Source: Verrucomicrobiota bacterium (lineage in GTDB: Bacteria; Verrucomicrobiota; Verrucomicrobiia; Opitutales; UBA2995). From it: a DNA stretch of 6,364 nucleotides. Below, in pieces: positions 5,685 through 6,364 of this stretch. The position numbers and the translations under genes are program-made. The stretch's first letter is position 1. Each line of letters begins with the position of its first letter. The notes under the pieces were generated by a model, which was not told where the DNA came from, did no database searches, and saw only the letters and a program-made list of their open reading frames with translations. The DNA lies in contig JAPUIL010000456.1 of NCBI GenBank assembly GCA_027297085.1, positions 1-6,364 on the forward strand, in the 5' to 3' direction.

Positions 5685-6364
5685 TCAATTGCCCCCTATA
5701 AGTACCACATTAATGCCACCGGCATACCCGGGATCCTCCCCGGGATCGTCCGGGATTCTGGCAATTTCATTGGCACTTAACTTAATTTTCCCGGTAGGTT
5801 CAATATAGCCGGCGTTCTGGCTTTCACGCCGGAATTCAGTGATGTTCACGTATTCAACGGCCGCTAATGCTTCAAGCGCCTCGAAAAATTTGCTGAGATA
5901 AATCGTTTGGGCAAAATCTACGTTTTCGAAGGCGAGCAAACTCCCGGCCGCTTCTTTTACCGCCTCATTAACCGCAGCTCTTGAGTAATAACTTTTAACC
6001 CCGACCTCGGCGGTCACATAAATTTTGACATAAGTCACATCTTCAATTTCAATAAGGGTGGTCAGCATGCGTTTGTCTTCAAAATAAGCCAGCAAATTTT
6101 CGCGAAGCACATCGCTTACATGTCCACCGCCTTCGGGTGCGACAGATAAGTTTACGGTATTCCAACTGGCGGCCTCGGCGCGCACTTTGCCAACTCCCTT
6201 AAAATTGAGGGCCAGAGCCTCGTAATCTTCCGATGTCACCGCCCGTTTGAGAGAACGAAACACATTGGGAGCATTTTGCACGGCATTCTCTATGCTTTGT
6301 CGTTCTGCACCGCCAGTTGCCGGTGACGGATTAGTGATTTGACCCCCTAAAAGGGCTATCTGCT
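5685..6364 (-). CDS. Baseplate J-like wedge protein, C-terminal part (5' end outside window)
   Basis: The frame is open to the right edge; 225 codons are visible before the TGA at 5685-5687. The visible N-terminal part contains NPSPATGGAERQSIENA, then RAVTSEDYEALALNFKGVGK and VRAEA. This is the diagnostic run of baseplate J-like proteins ('NPxPAxGG.D.Es' then 'RAVTxxDYExLA'). The later part (LRENLLAYFEDKRML, IEDVTYVKIYVTAEV, SRAAVNEAVKEAAGSLLAFE) is the alpha/beta core and C-terminal region of the same family. GTG 6281 is only an internal codon, because the J motif continues upstream of it. In contractile tails and eCIS this protein builds the baseplate wedge with the tail I-like partner, which is the next gene here. 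The C-terminus ends in a Pro/Asp/Gly stretch (DDPGEDPGYAGG). Whether the full protein is the long 'putative baseplate assembly protein' type cannot be judged from this window. Confidence 0.92.
   Translation of the reverse strand, partial: QIALLGGQITNPSPATGGAERQSIENAVQNAPNVFRSLKRAVTSEDYEALALNFKGVGKVRAEAASWNTVNLSVAPEGGGHVSDVLRENLLAYFEDKRMLTTLIEIEDVTYVKIYVTAEVGVKSYYSRAAVNEAVKEAAGSLLAFENVDFAQTIYLSKFFEALEALAAVEYVNITEFRRESQNAGYIEPTGKIKLSANEIARIPDDPGEDPGYAGGINVVLIGGN
5691..5697 (-). promoter_or_regulatory. Shine-Dalgarno site for the large baseplate gene
   Basis: AGGGGGC lies inside the end of the J-like gene. Its distance (eight to nine bases) favours ATG 5682 over the overlapping TTG 5688. Confidence 0.65.

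Noticed and set aside
5727..5753. Short CCGGGATC direct repeats near the end of the J-like gene
   Set aside because: They encode the Asp-Pro-Gly-rich tail (DDPGEDPG) in frame and are explained by low-complexity coding sequence, not a mobile-element or attachment site.
5685..6281. GTG 6281 as the true start of the baseplate J-like gene
   Set aside because: The conserved NPSPATGG motif continues in frame upstream to the window edge, so the gene begins outside the window.

Overview
The window is a one-directional block of phage-tail-like genes, all read from the minus strand (right to left). It looks like the distal (baseplate, fibre and cargo) end of an extracellular contractile injection system (eCIS) or a related tailocin-like locus. 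The host is a bacterium of moderate GC content with strong Shine-Dalgarno sites. The sequence does not reveal the taxon: this gene set is scattered across many phyla, and no rRNA, tRNA or housekeeping gene is present.

Layout in transcription order: (1) the C-terminal part of a baseplate J-like wedge protein, cut by the right edge (6364-5685). (2) A large tail protein I-like baseplate protein of about 915 residues (5682-2935). It carries an N-terminal FnIII-like region, a tail-protein domain, an inserted tryptophan-rich propeller-like repeat region and a returning C-terminal tail part. (3) A 175-residue tail-collar or fibre-like protein (2930-2403). (4) A 405-residue protein with a DUF6519-type N-terminus and a fibre-like histidine/glycine motif (2358-1141). 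(5) An unrecognised 146-residue charged protein (1138-698). (6) A DUF4157 (eCIS core domain) protein broken by two frameshifts and cut by the left edge just as its zincin-like HExxH motif begins (620-1).

Genes 1 to 5 are packed with overlaps or gaps of 2 to 44 bases, and each visible start has a good ribosome binding site. In two cases the site lies inside the last codons of the preceding gene. This indicates one operon with coupled translation. The first longer gap (77 bases, 621-697) precedes the DUF4157 gene and holds a small inverted repeat.

Inferred joint role: genes 1 and 2 form the baseplate wedge, genes 3 and 4 are candidate fibre or receptor-contact proteins, gene 5 is an unknown accessory protein, and gene 6 is a candidate cargo or effector. 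Sheath, tube, spike and ATPase genes are not in the window and would be expected to the right. The most notable points are the propeller nested in the baseplate protein, a further domain nested inside that propeller, and the two +1 lesions in the cargo gene.
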